DNA of 64,000 bases. Origin: Flavobacteriaceae bacterium. Lineage in GTDB: Bacteria; Bacteroidota; Bacteroidia; Flavobacteriales; Flavobacteriaceae. The translations under genes and the position numbers were made by a program. Location of the stretch: assembly GCA_029248405.1 (NCBI GenBank), contig JAQWJJ010000001.1, positions 1 through 64,000 on the forward strand. Reading direction: 5' to 3'. Positions 45,079 to 54,900 of the stretch are shown piece after piece. Positions within the stretch are counted from its first letter, which is position 1. The number at the start of each line of letters is the position of its first letter. The notes under the pieces were generated by a model, which worked only from the letters and a program-made list of their open reading frames with translations, was not told the DNA's origin and made no database searches.

Positions 45079-46407
45079 TTAATAGTGACACTTGCCACAT
45101 TCAAGACCACCCATCTGTGCTGCCGTCAAATTTTCGACACCATATTTTTTGGATAACTCTTCATGAATTTTTTCGTAGTACGCATTCTCCTTCACCTGAA
45201 TGTTTGTTTCGCGGTGACAATTGATGCACCAGCCCATGGTCAAAGGAGCATATTGATACATGATTTCCATTTCCTCGACAGGGCCATGACACGTCTGACA
45301 TTCTACACCAGCTACAGTGACGTGCTGTGAGTGATTGAAATAGGCAAAGTCGGGCAGATTGTGAATGCGGATCCACTTGACGGGTTGCGATACCCCTGTG
45401 TAAGACTGGGTATCCTCATCCCAACCAACTGCCGCATATAGCTTTTGGATCTCTGCGTTGTAGTCCACGCCATATTCGTTCTTTCCTTCGGCAAGAGTCG
45501 TTTCAGCCACCTCACCAATATTTTTATGACAGTTCATACAAACATTCAATGACGGAATACCTGAGTGCTTGCTTTTTCGGGCCGAACTATGGCAGTAGTT
45601 ACAATCAATTTGGTTGTCACCAGCGTGAATTCGGTGCGAATAATGTATTGGTTGCACCGGCGCATAACCTTGATCAACACCTACTTGCATGAGGTATCCA
45701 TAGGCAAAGTATCCCGAAGATAATAGCATAAAGATACACGCCACCAAGACCAAAAATTGATTGTCGATAAATGCTTGCCAAATGGGTTTACGCGCAGGCT
45801 TTTCAGCATAAGTCACGCCATTGGCCTCGGCAATTCGTTTGAGGGTTTTTTGAACTAAAACCAGCATCACGACCAATAGACCAAAAACCAAGACTAGAGC
45901 ACCCAAAATCAAATCATTGGAAAATCCACCTGAATTAGAGGAGGTTGTGGCCGTGGTCACCGCCGCTGCAGCGACGGCTTTTTTAGCTTTGTACGTGTAA
46001 GCGATAATATTGTCAATATCTGTATTGCTCAACTGCGGAAAAGAGGTCATCACCGCACCGTTGTATTCCTTAAAAATGGCATTGGCCTGAGCATCTCCAG
46101 ATTTTACCATTTCTTGGCTATTCTTGATCCAAGAATAAAGCCACTTCTTTTCGTATTTATCGCCTACCTGAAACAAGGCGGGCCCTGTCGCTTTCTTATA
46201 TAATTTGTGACATGCCGCACAATTGGCTTTAAAAAGTGCCTCTCCTGCTGCAGTATCGATCGCCTGAGTTGGCAATATATTCGTTGCGGCAGCGACTGGG
46301 TTTGCAACGGTTAATGCAAACAACATCGTCAACAAAAGAAGTGACAATTTTGAGGGTAGATTTCGGTAAGGGACCTGTTCCATACGATCGATTAAATTAT
46401 TGTCCAT
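45079..46407 (-). CDS. actA: Alternative complex III subunit ActA (multiheme cytochrome c)
   Basis: ActA is the exported multiheme subunit that carries electrons from ActB to ActE or the oxidase. Six CxxCH motifs are visible: CAACH in the N-terminal part (class I cytochrome-like, FKANCAACHKLYKKATGPAL), then a membrane helix (LILGALVLVFGLLVVMLVLV) and a second helix, then CNYCH, CMNCH, CQTCH, CINCH and CGKCH in the C-terminal pentaheme part. So a monoheme domain seems fused ahead of the five-heme core. Start: ATG 46407 gives MDNNLIDRMEQ before the signal sequence; ATG 46383 is also possible, TTG 46422 unlikely. It is first in the operon and has a promoter about 70 nt upstream. Confidence 0.92.
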   Translation of the reverse strand: MDNNLIDRMEQVPYRNLPSKLSLLLLTMLFALTVANPVAAATNILPTQAIDTAAGEALFKANCAACHKLYKKATGPALFQVGDKYEKKWLYSWIKNSQEMVKSGDAQANAIFKEYNGAVMTSFPQLSNTDIDNIIAYTYKAKKAVAAAAVTTATTSSNSGGFSNDLILGALVLVFGLLVVMLVLVQKTLKRIAEANGVTYAEKPARKPIWQAFIDNQFLVLVACIFMLLSSGYFAYGYLMQVGVDQGYAPVQPIHYSHRIHAGDNQIDCNYCHSSARKSKHSGIPSLNVCMNCHKNIGEVAETTLAEGKNEYGVDYNAEIQKLYAAVGWDEDTQSYTGVSQPVKWIRIHNLPDFAYFNHSQHVTVAGVECQTCHGPVEEMEIMYQYAPLTMGWCINCHRETNIQVKENAYYEKIHEELSKKYGVENLTAAQMGGLECGKCHY

Positions 46408-46478
46408 ATAATTGACCTGCAAGAGATTGACAAAAAACTTGATTTTAGTCCTCTATTTTAAGCCTAAAAATAACTGTG

Positions 46479-46486
46479 CAAAAGTA
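46479..46486 (-). promoter_or_regulatory. -7 promoter element (TACTTTTG) of the actA-F-coxBA operon
   Basis: TACTTTTG fits TAnnTTTG. The nearest TTG is 25 nt upstream, a little too far. It would give a leader of about 70 nt before ATG 46407. Confidence 0.5.
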
Positions 46487-46584
46487 CATTATTAAGTCGA
46501 TTTTGGAAATTCAATCTTTAAGGGATAAACTAATTTATAACTATTCTAAATAAAGTTTTCGGCCAGATTAAAAAGATTAAACTC

Positions 46585-46592
46585 TACTTTTG
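46585..46592 (+). promoter_or_regulatory. -7 promoter element (TACTTTTG) of the SPOR protein gene
   Basis: It is the same octamer as the divergent act operon promoter and lies 29 nt before ATG 46622. No clear -33 TTG is seen. Confidence 0.5.
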
Positions 46593-46621
46593 TGTTAGAT
46601 TGTTATTGATAAGTTCCTTTT

Positions 46622-47017
46622 ATGACCCAGAAAACGAATTTTTTGATCCTAGGCACGATGATTTTTGGCATGTTCAGCACTGTTGGCGCCCAAGAATTAA
46701 CCATAACGCAAGACCCTCGTATTGATTCATTAATGGCCTTGAAAAAAATCATGCAGACAGAAATGACGCTGACTGATACATATACAATCCAACTTTATTA
46801 TGGCACATTGGAGCAGGCACAAGTTTACCTGTCCAACTATTCGGCACAATATGATCAATGGCCTGCAGTCATAGAATATGAAACCCCAAATTATAAAGTT
46901 TGGGCCGGCAATTTTTATTCTCGACTTGAGGCCGACAGAGCGCTAATGGCCATACAGAAACGATTTGCTACTGCCTTCATATTGAAGCCCAGCAAAACAC
47001 GCAAGGACCCTAAATAA
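46622..47017 (+). CDS. Small exported SPOR-domain protein
   Basis: The 131-residue product has a signal peptide (MTQKTNFLILGTMIFGMFSTVGAQ) and one SPOR domain: YTIQLYYGTLEQAQVYLSNY begins it and YKVWAGNFYSRLEADRALMAIQKRF ends it (about residues 52-122). SPOR domains bind peptidoglycan stripped of stem peptides, often at the division site. It is transcribed away from the act operon and is convergent with infB; the 40 nt between contains no convincing terminator. No partner gene is close, so its exact cell-wall role is unknown. Confidence 0.82.
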   Translation: MTQKTNFLILGTMIFGMFSTVGAQELTITQDPRIDSLMALKKIMQTEMTLTDTYTIQLYYGTLEQAQVYLSNYSAQYDQWPAVIEYETPNYKVWAGNFYSRLEADRALMAIQKRFATAFILKPSKTRKDPK

Positions 47018-47057
47018 TTTCGGGTAAACCGCGGCAAAAGCTCTGCCAAAGGGCTTG

Positions 47058-49784
47058 CTATTTAAGCTTCTTCTTCACAGCCACTTCTTGGAACGCCTCG
47101 ATGACATCGCCAACGTAGATATCGTTGTAATTTTTCACCTGCATTCCACAATCATAACCTTTAGAGACTTCTTTCGCATCATCTTTGAATCGCTTAAGAG
47201 AATCCAAAACGCCTGTGTAAACCACAACACCCTCACGGATCAATCTGACACCACTGTTGCGCATGATTTTGCCGCTCACAACCATACATCCAGCGACGGT
47301 ACCGACTTTAGAAATCTTAAAGGTCTCCCGGATCTCAGCTGTTCCTGTAATTTCTTCTCTTAACTCAGGTGAAAGCATGCCCTCCATGGCATCCTTAAGA
47401 TCGTTAATCGCGTCGTAAATGATCGAGTAGTTGCGGATGTCTATTTCCTCTTTATCGGCCAGTTGTCTCGCATTACCCATAGGGCGCACGTTAAATCCAA
47501 TGATGATGGCATCTGATGCGGAGGCCAATAGAACATCGCTTTCAGTAATAGCACCGACACCTTTGTGGATGATATTGACCTGAATTTCTTCTGTTGACAG
47601 CTTCAAGAAAGAATCTGTCAATGCCTCTACCGAACCGTCAACATCACCTTTAAGAATGATGTTGAGTTCTTTGAAATCACCAAGAGCAATTCGACGACCA
47701 ATCTCATCTAAGGTAATATGGCGCTGAGTGCGCACTGATTGCTCACGCTGAAGTTGTGTTCGCTTGGTGGCAATAGCCTTGGCTTCCCGCTCGTCTTCAA
47801 AAACATTAAACTTATCTCCCGCCTGAGGCGCGCCATCCAAACCAAGTATTGACACTGGTGTTGCAGGACCAGCAGTAGCCACCACATGGCCGCGCTCATC
47901 GTGCATGGCCTTGACCTTACCACTATGTTGTCCAGCCAAAACGTAATCGCCTACCTTGAGTGTTCCACCCTGAACCAAAATTGTCGAAATATATCCTCGA
48001 CCTTTATCTAGGAAGGCTTCAACAACCGTACCGTTGGCACTTCGGTCTGGATTTGACTTTAATTCAAGAATTTCAGCCTCCAACAAGACTTTTTCTAATA
48101 ATTCACTGATGCCCTCTCCTGTTTTCGCAGAGATGTCCTGGGACTGTACTTTCCCCCCCCAGTCTTCTACCAACAAATTCAAATTGGCCAGGCCTTCTTT
48201 GATTTTATCGGGGTTCGCATTAGGACGGTCAATCTTATTGATCGCGAAGACGATCGGCACACCAGCTGCTTGAGCATGACTAATGGCTTCTTTTGTCTGA
48301 GGCATGATGTCGTCATCTGCCGCAATAACTATGATTACTAAATCTGTAACTTGAGCTCCACGAGCACGCATCGCCGTAAAAGCCTCGTGGCCCGGCGTAT
48401 CCAAAAATGCTATTTTCTGTCCGCTCTCTAGGGTCACACCATAGGCCCCAATATGCTGGGTGATTCCTCCTGATTCTCCTGCGATGACATTTTCTTTTCT
48501 GATATAATCCAGTAACGAAGTTTTACCGTGGTCAACATGTCCCATCACCGTTACAATCGGTGCGCGGTCTTTCAAATCTTCTGGAGCGTCATCATTTTCG
48601 TGAATTGCCTCTTCGATATCGGCATTGACAAACTCAACTTCGTAACCAAACTCCTCAGCAACGATAGACAAAGTTTCCGCATCTAAACGTTGGTTCATGG
48701 TCACCATCATCCCCAAGGACATACAGGCAGAAATGACCTGTGTCACCTGTGTGTTCATCATGGTGGCCACCTCGCTGACCGTGACAAATTCTGTTACCTT
48801 CAGCAATTTGCTGTCGGCCTCAATTTGTGCCATTTCATCCTCCGTTTTTTGACGGTGAATGTCTCGTTTTTCTCTTCTGTACTTGGCACCCTTTCCTTTA
48901 GAAGACTTCCCTTGAAGTTTTTCTAGAGTTTCACGGACCTGTCTTTGCACTTCTTCTTCGCTAGGCTCTTCTTTAGTGATTGCCGTACGTGCCCGACCTG
49001 CGCCTTTTTGAGCATCGCGGTTGCCAGGACCTGGGCCTTTGGTTATGCGACGGCGCTTACCGCGCTTGTCCGCATTTTCTTTGGCCTTAGGGTCTGTTTT
49101 TTTCTCTGGTTTTTTAAATTGTGCCAGATCAATGGTCTTTCCTGTAAAATTAGGGCCGTTGAGCTTGGTGTATTGGGTCTTTACCAATCCAGATTCATCT
49201 GCAGCAGCTGGGCCAGTTGCCGCTTCTGCTTTGGCTTCTTTAGGGGCCTCAACAACCTCCTTTTTGGGCGCTTCTGCTTCAGTTGCTGTTGCCTCTAAAT
49301 CCTTTTCCTTTGCCGCAGGAGCATCAACTTTAGGCTCTTCTGCCAAACTAGCTTCTGGCTCAGGAACCTGAGCTGATGGCTCAGGAACTGATTCTTGTTC
49401 CGTTACGGGCTCAGTTTTGGTTTGGACTTTTTTATTTGGAGACAGATCAATTTTTCCAAGCATTTTTGGCCCATCCAATTTCTTTTCGGCCTTGACCACT
49501 TCAATTGGTGCAGCGAGTTTTTCTTCCTCTTCCTTTTCACGCTCTATGCGGAGTTCTTCCTTTTCCTTACGCTTTTCTTCTCCAACTTCCTTGGCTTCAA
49601 CCTTTTTGGATTTGTCGGTCTGAAACTCAGCAAAGAGGATTTGATATTCCACATCAGAGATCTTAGATGTCGGACGCGCCTCGACAACGTGCCCTTTGGA
49701 ACCTAAAAATTCCACAGCGCGGTCAAGCGAAATATTAAATTCCCTTAAAACTTTGTTGATCCGAATCGTTTTTGCTTCAGCCAT
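47058..49784 (-). CDS. infB: Translation initiation factor IF-2
   Basis: IF-2 brings initiator tRNA to the 30S subunit and promotes subunit joining. The 908 residues start with an IF2_N-type domain ([22 protein letters not shown]), then a long charged Lys/Glu/Ala/Pro-rich linker (about 70-300), the second N-terminal domain, and the GTPase: G1 [11 protein letters not shown] near residue 412, G3 DTPGHEAF, G4 NKIDRP, SAK-type ISAKTGEG. Domains II-IV follow ([57 protein letters not shown]). Third gene of rimP-nusA-infB, the common bacterial order. Confidence 0.97.
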   Translation of the reverse strand: MAEAKTIRINKVLREFNISLDRAVEFLGSKGHVVEARPTSKISDVEYQILFAEFQTDKSKKVEAKEVGEEKRKEKEELRIEREKEEEEKLAAPIEVVKAEKKLDGPKMLGKIDLSPNKKVQTKTEPVTEQESVPEPSAQVPEPEASLAEEPKVDAPAAKEKDLEATATEAEAPKKEVVEAPKEAKAEAATGPAAADESGLVKTQYTKLNGPNFTGKTIDLAQFKKPEKKTDPKAKENADKRGKRRRITKGPGPGNRDAQKGAGRARTAITKEEPSEEEVQRQVRETLEKLQGKSSKGKGAKYRREKRDIHRQKTEDEMAQIEADSKLLKVTEFVTVSEVATMMNTQVTQVISACMSLGMMVTMNQRLDAETLSIVAEEFGYEVEFVNADIEEAIHENDDAPEDLKDRAPIVTVMGHVDHGKTSLLDYIRKENVIAGESGGITQHIGAYGVTLESGQKIAFLDTPGHEAFTAMRARGAQVTDLVIIVIAADDDIMPQTKEAISHAQAAGVPIVFAINKIDRPNANPDKIKEGLANLNLLVEDWGGKVQSQDISAKTGEGISELLEKVLLEAEILELKSNPDRSANGTVVEAFLDKGRGYISTILVQGGTLKVGDYVLAGQHSGKVKAMHDERGHVVATAGPATPVSILGLDGAPQAGDKFNVFEDEREAKAIATKRTQLQREQSVRTQRHITLDEIGRRIALGDFKELNIILKGDVDGSVEALTDSFLKLSTEEIQVNIIHKGVGAITESDVLLASASDAIIIGFNVRPMGNARQLADKEEIDIRNYSIIYDAINDLKDAMEGMLSPELREEITGTAEIRETFKISKVGTVAGCMVVSGKIMRNSGVRLIREGVVVYTGVLDSLKRFKDDAKEVSKGYDCGMQVKNYNDIYVGDVIEAFQEVAVKKKLK

Positions 49785-49842
49785 AAATGCTTTTCCTATT
49801 GTTTTCTATCGTTTTGTGTTGTAAAAGTAGTCAAACTTTGGA

Positions 49843-51075
49843 CTACTCATCGAATTCTTGTTTCAATATGTTCACGACCTCGATAATAGTTTCTTCCTCT
49901 AGGTCTGTTCTGCTCAACAAAAATTGCAAATCTTTTTCTAGAACACTTTTTGCAGTATCGAGTCCAATTTTCTTCAATTCGTTGATGATCCATGGTTCGA
50001 TTTCATCAGAGAACTCAGTCAACTCAACGTCTTCTTCAGCACCTTCACGCAGAACATCAATTTCGTATCCCGTCAATTGACCCGCTAATCGGATGTTGTG
50101 CCCACCGCGACCAATAGCCTTAGAAACTTCTTCGGGCTTCAAAATCACTTCGACACGTTTCTTCTCTTCATCTATACTGATGGAGGTCACTTTCGCCGGA
50201 CTCAATGCCCGAGTGATGAATAGGTTAGTATTGTTGGTGAAGTTGATCACATCGATGTTTTCATTGCCCAATTCGCGAACAATACCATGAATTCTGGAAC
50301 CTTTCATCCCCACACATGCCCCAACTGGGTCAATACGGTCATCATAAGAGTCGACTGCAACCTTGGCCTTTTCACCTGGGATGCGTACGACCTTCTTCAC
50401 ATTGATCAGACCGTCAAAGACTTCTGGAATTTCCTGCTCAAACAACTTCTCCAAGAATATAGGCGAGGCACGGGAAAGAATGATCAAAGGCTTATTGCCT
50501 TTGAGCTCCACGCTTTCGATGATCCCACGCACGTTATCCCCTTTACGGTAAAAATCAGAAGGTATTTGTTTTTCTTTAGGCAAAACCAATTCATTGCCAT
50601 CGTCATCCAACAAAATTACAGCACGATGTCTTATGTGATGTACCTCAGCGGTGTAAATCTCTCCTTCTAAGTCCTTGAACTGTTTGTAAATATTGGTGTT
50701 GTCATGTTCCTGAATCTTGGCGATCAAATTCTGTCTCAACGCCAAAATTGAGCGACGACCTAAATCCATCAACTTCACTTCTTCAGAAACGTCCTCTCCT
50801 ATCTCAAAATCCTCTTCAATCCTTTGGGCTTCTGTCAACGAAATCTCGGCGTTAGGATCTTCAACCTCACCATCAGCAACCACAATTCGGTTGCGCCATA
50901 TTTCCATGTCACCTTTGTCTGGATTAATGATGATGTCAAAGTTATCATCACTACCGTATTTTTTCTTTAAAGCATTTCTAAAGACATCTTCAAGAATCGC
51001 CATAAGGGTTACCCGATCAATAAACTTGTCGTCCTTAAACTGTGAAAAAGAATCAATTAACGCTAAATTTTCCAT
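49843..51075 (-). CDS. nusA: Transcription termination/antitermination factor NusA
   Basis: NusA binds RNA polymerase and influences pausing, termination and antitermination. The 410 residues have the N-terminal polymerase-binding domain (SQFKDDKFIDRVTLMAILEDVFRNALKKKYG, seen as FIDRVTLMAILEDVFRNALK), an S1 domain (GEIYTAEVHHIRHRAVIL), and KH domains with VPEVFDG-like IPEVFDGLINVKKVVRIPGEKAKVAV, DPVGACVGMKGSRIHGIVREL and SKAIGRGGHNIRLAGQLTGYEI. The acidic C-terminal repeats of E. coli NusA are absent, as in most phyla. It lies between rimP and infB, downstream of a terminator-like leader hairpin. Confidence 0.96.
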   Translation of the reverse strand: MENLALIDSFSQFKDDKFIDRVTLMAILEDVFRNALKKKYGSDDNFDIIINPDKGDMEIWRNRIVVADGEVEDPNAEISLTEAQRIEEDFEIGEDVSEEVKLMDLGRRSILALRQNLIAKIQEHDNTNIYKQFKDLEGEIYTAEVHHIRHRAVILLDDDGNELVLPKEKQIPSDFYRKGDNVRGIIESVELKGNKPLIILSRASPIFLEKLFEQEIPEVFDGLINVKKVVRIPGEKAKVAVDSYDDRIDPVGACVGMKGSRIHGIVRELGNENIDVINFTNNTNLFITRALSPAKVTSISIDEEKKRVEVILKPEEVSKAIGRGGHNIRLAGQLTGYEIDVLREGAEEDVELTEFSDEIEPWIINELKKIGLDTAKSVLEKDLQFLLSRTDLEEETIIEVVNILKQEFDE

Positions 51076-51084
51076 ATTACTTTA

Positions 51085-51543
51085 TTAAAATTTTATCATC
51101 ACTTTTGCCTTGGTTATTTGATCCAAAAGAAGAGTTGCCTCTTTTTGAACCTTGACATAGCCTTTGCCAATTGGCTTTTTTTCGCGCACCACGAAACTGA
51201 GCGTGATTTCGGTTTCTGTCATTTTTTCGAGAACACCTTCAAACTCACCCTCACTTGAGGATACTTTAAGAGTGCGCCCGATATTTTTCTTGTATTGACG
51301 CTGATTGGATAATGGTTCCGACACACCCGCCGATAACACCTCCAAAGAAAAATCATCATTTTCTCTGTCTAAATTATGTTCCACCGCGCGACTGACTTCG
51401 ATACAATCTTGCACCGTTACGCCCTGGTCACCGTCGATGGTCACCCTAATTTGCAAATCTGGAGTGACCTCTAGGTCAATCAAAAACAAATCAGGCCGCT
51501 CAGCGAAGGCTTTTTCTAATAGGTCGGATACAATATCTCTCAT
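51085..51543 (-). CDS. rimP: Ribosome maturation factor RimP
   Basis: RimP assists late assembly of the 30S subunit. The 152-residue product has a shortened N-terminal domain (LFLIDLEVTPDLQIRVTIDGDQGVTVQDCIEVSRAVEHNLD, recognised by VTIDGDQGVTVQDCIEVSR) and the family motif FSLEVLSAGVSEPL, then an Sm-like C-terminal domain with YKKNIGRTLKV. It is first in the rimP-nusA-infB operon; nusA starts 9 nt later. A perfect 9-bp hairpin followed by T5 lies between the promoter and the start codon, so expression may be attenuated. Confidence 0.93.
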   Translation of the reverse strand: MRDIVSDLLEKAFAERPDLFLIDLEVTPDLQIRVTIDGDQGVTVQDCIEVSRAVEHNLDRENDDFSLEVLSAGVSEPLSNQRQYKKNIGRTLKVSSSEGEFEGVLEKMTETEITLSFVVREKKPIGKGYVKVQKEATLLLDQITKAKVMIKF

Positions 51544-51560
51544 AAATTCTGGCTATAAAA

Positions 51561-51582
51561 AGAGGGGACTCCCGTCCCCTCT
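51561..51582 (-). terminator. Terminator-like hairpin in the rimP-nusA-infB leader
   Basis: AGAGGGGAC (51561-51569) and GTCCCCTCT (51574-51582) form a perfect GC-rich 9-bp stem with a 4-nt loop, followed on the minus strand by T5. It lies between the predicted transcription start (about 51603) and the rimP ATG (51543), so it would be an attenuator, not the tRNA terminator. Confidence 0.7.
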
Positions 51583-51606
51583 CTTATCCTGTTATCAAAT
51601 TCTGTG

Positions 51607-51637
51607 CAAATATACCAAATTTTTTTGTGTTGCACAA
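51607..51637 (-). promoter_or_regulatory. Promoter of rimP-nusA-infB
   Basis: TTG (51637-51635), a 20-nt spacer and TATATTTG (51614-51607) fit the Bacteroidota consensus fully. It lies between the tRNA-Gln terminator and the leader hairpin. Confidence 0.8.
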
Positions 51638-51654
51638 AAGCGTATGGTTTTGTC

Positions 51655-51694
51655 AGAAAAAATAAACCCCAACGCATTTGTTAGGGTTTATTTT
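51655..51694 (-). terminator. Terminator of tRNA-Gln
   Basis: An 11-bp perfect stem (51659-51669 with 51684-51694) has a 14-nt loop and is followed on the minus strand by TTTTCTG. It begins 2 nt after the tRNA's 3' end. Confidence 0.8.
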
Positions 51695-51695
51695 G

Positions 51696-51768
51696 TTGGC
51701 CCACTAGGGCTCGAACCTAGACTCTTCGGTACCAAAAACCGACGTGTTGCCAGTTACACCATAGGCCA
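51696..51768 (-). tRNA. tRNA-Gln (anticodon UUG)
   Basis: The 73-nt cloverleaf folds fully. The acceptor arms TGGCCTA and TGGGCCA pair with one G-U, the T loop is TTCGAGC, the anticodon stem is TCGGT/ACCGA, and the loop TTTTGGT gives anticodon TTG. The discriminator base is A, and CCA is not encoded. It is a single-gene unit with its own promoter and terminator. Confidence 0.96.
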
Positions 51769-51786
51769 TTCTTGGAATAACGGTTG

Positions 51787-51816
51787 CAAATTTAATACAA
51801 ACTTTGGGTTGCACAA
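51787..51816 (-). promoter_or_regulatory. Promoter of tRNA-Gln
   Basis: TTG (51816-51814), a 19-nt spacer and TAAATTTG (51794-51787) match the consensus. Transcription should start about 15 nt before the mature tRNA 5' end. Confidence 0.75.
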
Positions 51817-51883
51817 GTAAATTTTTTTAAATTTTTAACGCTCCGAAGAAAGCCTTTTTACGACGGGCTTCATTAATTATTCA

Positions 51884-51891
51884 TAAATTCG
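51884..51891 (+). promoter_or_regulatory. Candidate variant -7 element (TAAATTCG) before the DUF2723 gene
   Basis: TAAATTCG differs from TAnnTTTG at one base, lies 23 nt before ATG 51915 and has no upstream TTG. The flank ATTCGCAAC is the same as ahead of the secreted protein gene at 3.9 kb. Confidence 0.3.
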
Positions 51892-51914
51892 CAACAATCA
51901 TATAAAGCCCTGGC

Positions 51915-54900
51915 ATGATAGCATTTAATTTTGAGAAATGGAACCGGATTATTGGATGGTCTGTATTTTTGATCGCCCTGACGACTTATTGGCTCACGGT
52001 TGAGCCTACGGTCAGTTTTTGGGACGCTGGAGAATACATCACCACAGCGAGTAATCTTGAAGTGGGTCACCCCCCAGGAGCACCGCTTTATCAAATCGTA
52101 GGCGCTTTCTTTTCCATTTTTGCGCTGGAGCCTGCAAATATTGCCTTGACCATCAATTTAATGTCAGTATTTGCTAGTGCATTTACCGTTTTATTCTTGT
52201 TTTGGTCTTTGAGTCTGCTGCTCAAAAGGCTGGCTCCTCAAACACCAGAAATAGACCCTCTCAATGGCATCGCTATTGTTGGTAGTGCTGCCGTAGGGGC
52301 ACTTGCTTTTGCCTTTACTGATAGTTTTTGGTTCTCCGCAGTTGAGGCCGAAGTATATGCCGCAGCTACCTTTATTTTGAGCGTCTTATTTTACTGCGGA
52401 CTCAGATGGCAAAACGATATGTTCACACCACGTGGCGACCGATGGCTCGTCCTTATTTCGTTTATTGTTGGGCTATCTTTTGGGGTGCACTTCATGGGAC
52501 TTCTGACCATTCCCGCTATTGGTTTTTTATATTTCTTCAAAAAATACCCAGTCGTCACCACTAAGAATTTTATTTGGGCCAATATTATTGTTGTCGCTGT
52601 ATTGCTCTTCATTTTTAAACTCCTATTGCCTTGGACACTTAAATTCTTTAGTGCTGCAGAGCTCTTTTTTGTCAATAATCTTGGGATGCCTTTTAATTCA
52701 GGCACTGCATTTGCTGGTCTTCTATTCATCGCCTTGTTTTATTTTGGCCTGACCACCACACGCAAGCGCGGTCTGGTTCAGGCCAACACCCTTATTTTAT
52801 GCGTTCTCTATATTTTTATTGGCTTTTCGAGTTGGATCATGCTGCCAATTCGTGCCAATGCCGGAACAGTAATCAACGAAAACAACCCCAACAATGCTCG
52901 AGAGCTGTTGGCTTATTACAACCGAGAACAGTATCCTGAAACCCATCTTTTTTACGGCCCGCAGTTTACCGAAATTTATGCCGGCTTAGACCCCGATAAG
53001 CCCTATAAAGATGACAAGCCCAAATACGAGAAAGATGTCGCTAGCGGCAAGTATATCGTAGTCAACGAATGGAAAAATGCCGCGCAAAATACAGATGACG
53101 CGCAAAAAGCGCTTTTGCCGCGCATGTGGAGTTCGGAGCATAGCGGCAGTTATCTCAACTACACCGGAGGTCTTGAGTTTGGCATCAAAAGAGGATATCG
53201 AAATGAGGCCCGGCTCGTAGAAGAAGTTTCTAAATTCAAAGAGGCCCATGCCCAAGGACTGGTCGACGGCAAAGAATATCATGACTTCTTGAAGCGTTTT
53301 AGTCCATTTTTAGACATCAAAAAACCCTCAATGCTGGACAATCTCAACTTCATGTTTGTGCATCAGTTTGGGTATATGTATTGGCGCTATTTCATGTGGA
53401 ATTTTGCTGGCCGACAAAATGACGTTCAAGGACAAGGCTCGGCCCTAAATGGCAATTGGCTCAGCGGAATTTCGTGGTTTGACGCCCTTCGTCTCGGACC
53501 ACAAGACAACCTTCCTTCTGATTTAGCACAAAACAAAGCACGCAACACCTATTTCTTTCTGCCACTGATATTGGGCGTTTTGGGCATGGCATTTCATGTC
53601 AAAAGAGAAAAAACAAGCTTTTGGGTCCTGATGGTCTTTTTTCTTTTCACTGGACTCGCCCTCAAGGTTTACCTCAACGAGCGGCCCTATGAACCAAGGG
53701 AAAGAGATTATGCTATAGTCGGCTCTTTTTATGTCTTTGCAATGTGGATTGGTTATGGCGCCTTCGCCCTAATCGATCTGCTGCGCGAGCGCTGGAATAA
53801 GCAATGGGTTGTCCCAGTTGGGCTTGCCCTTTCACTTGCAGCAGCACCAGTCATTTTGGCCACCGAAAATTGGGACGATCACGATCGCTCAGGGCGCAGA
53901 ACCGCCAATTCGATGGGTCAAATGTATTTAGATTCATGCGACCCTAATGCCATCCTGTTTACTATTGGAGATAACGACACTTTTGCGCTGTGGTACCAGC
54001 AAAATATTGAGCAATATCGCCGAGACGTGCGCATTGTAAATACCAGCTTATTTCAAACAGACTGGTACATCGATGACATGAAGAAACAGGCCTTTGAGAG
54101 CGCACCGATTCCCTCTCAACTCACGCATGAACAATACCGATATGGTGTTCGTGACGTGATTGCTTATCAAGAAACTATAAAAGACACCATTGACATTGAA
54201 ACATGGATGGACTTTGTCGCCAGTGAAGACAGACGGTTTAAAGTGGAACTCAACAGCGGGCAATTCATCAATGCCTTTCCATCAAAGATCGTGCGCATTC
54301 CGGTAGATAAAGAAGCCGTGCTGGCCAACGGGATTGTCGACCCAAAAGACGCAGATCTGATCGTGCCGCACATCGATATTGAACTTAGTGGCGACTTCAT
54401 CTATAAAAACCGAATTTTGATGTTGGACATCATTGCGAATAATCATTGGGAGCGCCCCATCTATTTTAGTGGTGGTGCATTTGGTGACGATGATTATTTA
54501 TGGATGAAAGACTACCTCCAACTTGATGGTGTGGCCTATAAACTCGTACCGATCAAGACCCCAGTTGACCCGAGAAACCCTTATCAAATGGGTCGTATTG
54601 ATAGTGACAAGATGTATGATATCGTCATGGACTGGGACTGGGGTGAAAGTGGGAATCCCGACATTTATCACGATACAGAAACCAGACGCAATAGCATCAC
54701 CTACCGCAGCAACTTGGCCCGTTTAGCCGACCAACTTATTAAGGAGCGACAATTTGATCGGGCAGAAACAATATTAGATCTTGGCATGGAAAAAATGCCT
54801 GTCGATCTATTTGAATATTACTCTTTATTAGATCCTTTTGTTTGGAACTACTATGAAATTGGTGCCCTCGAAAAAGCCCGTTTGGTGTTTGAGCAAACCA

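Noticed and set aside
48945-49706. Long plus-strand ORFs opposite infB
   Set aside because: Phe/Ser-rich shadows of the Lys/Glu linker of IF-2; the infB frame is clearly the coding one.
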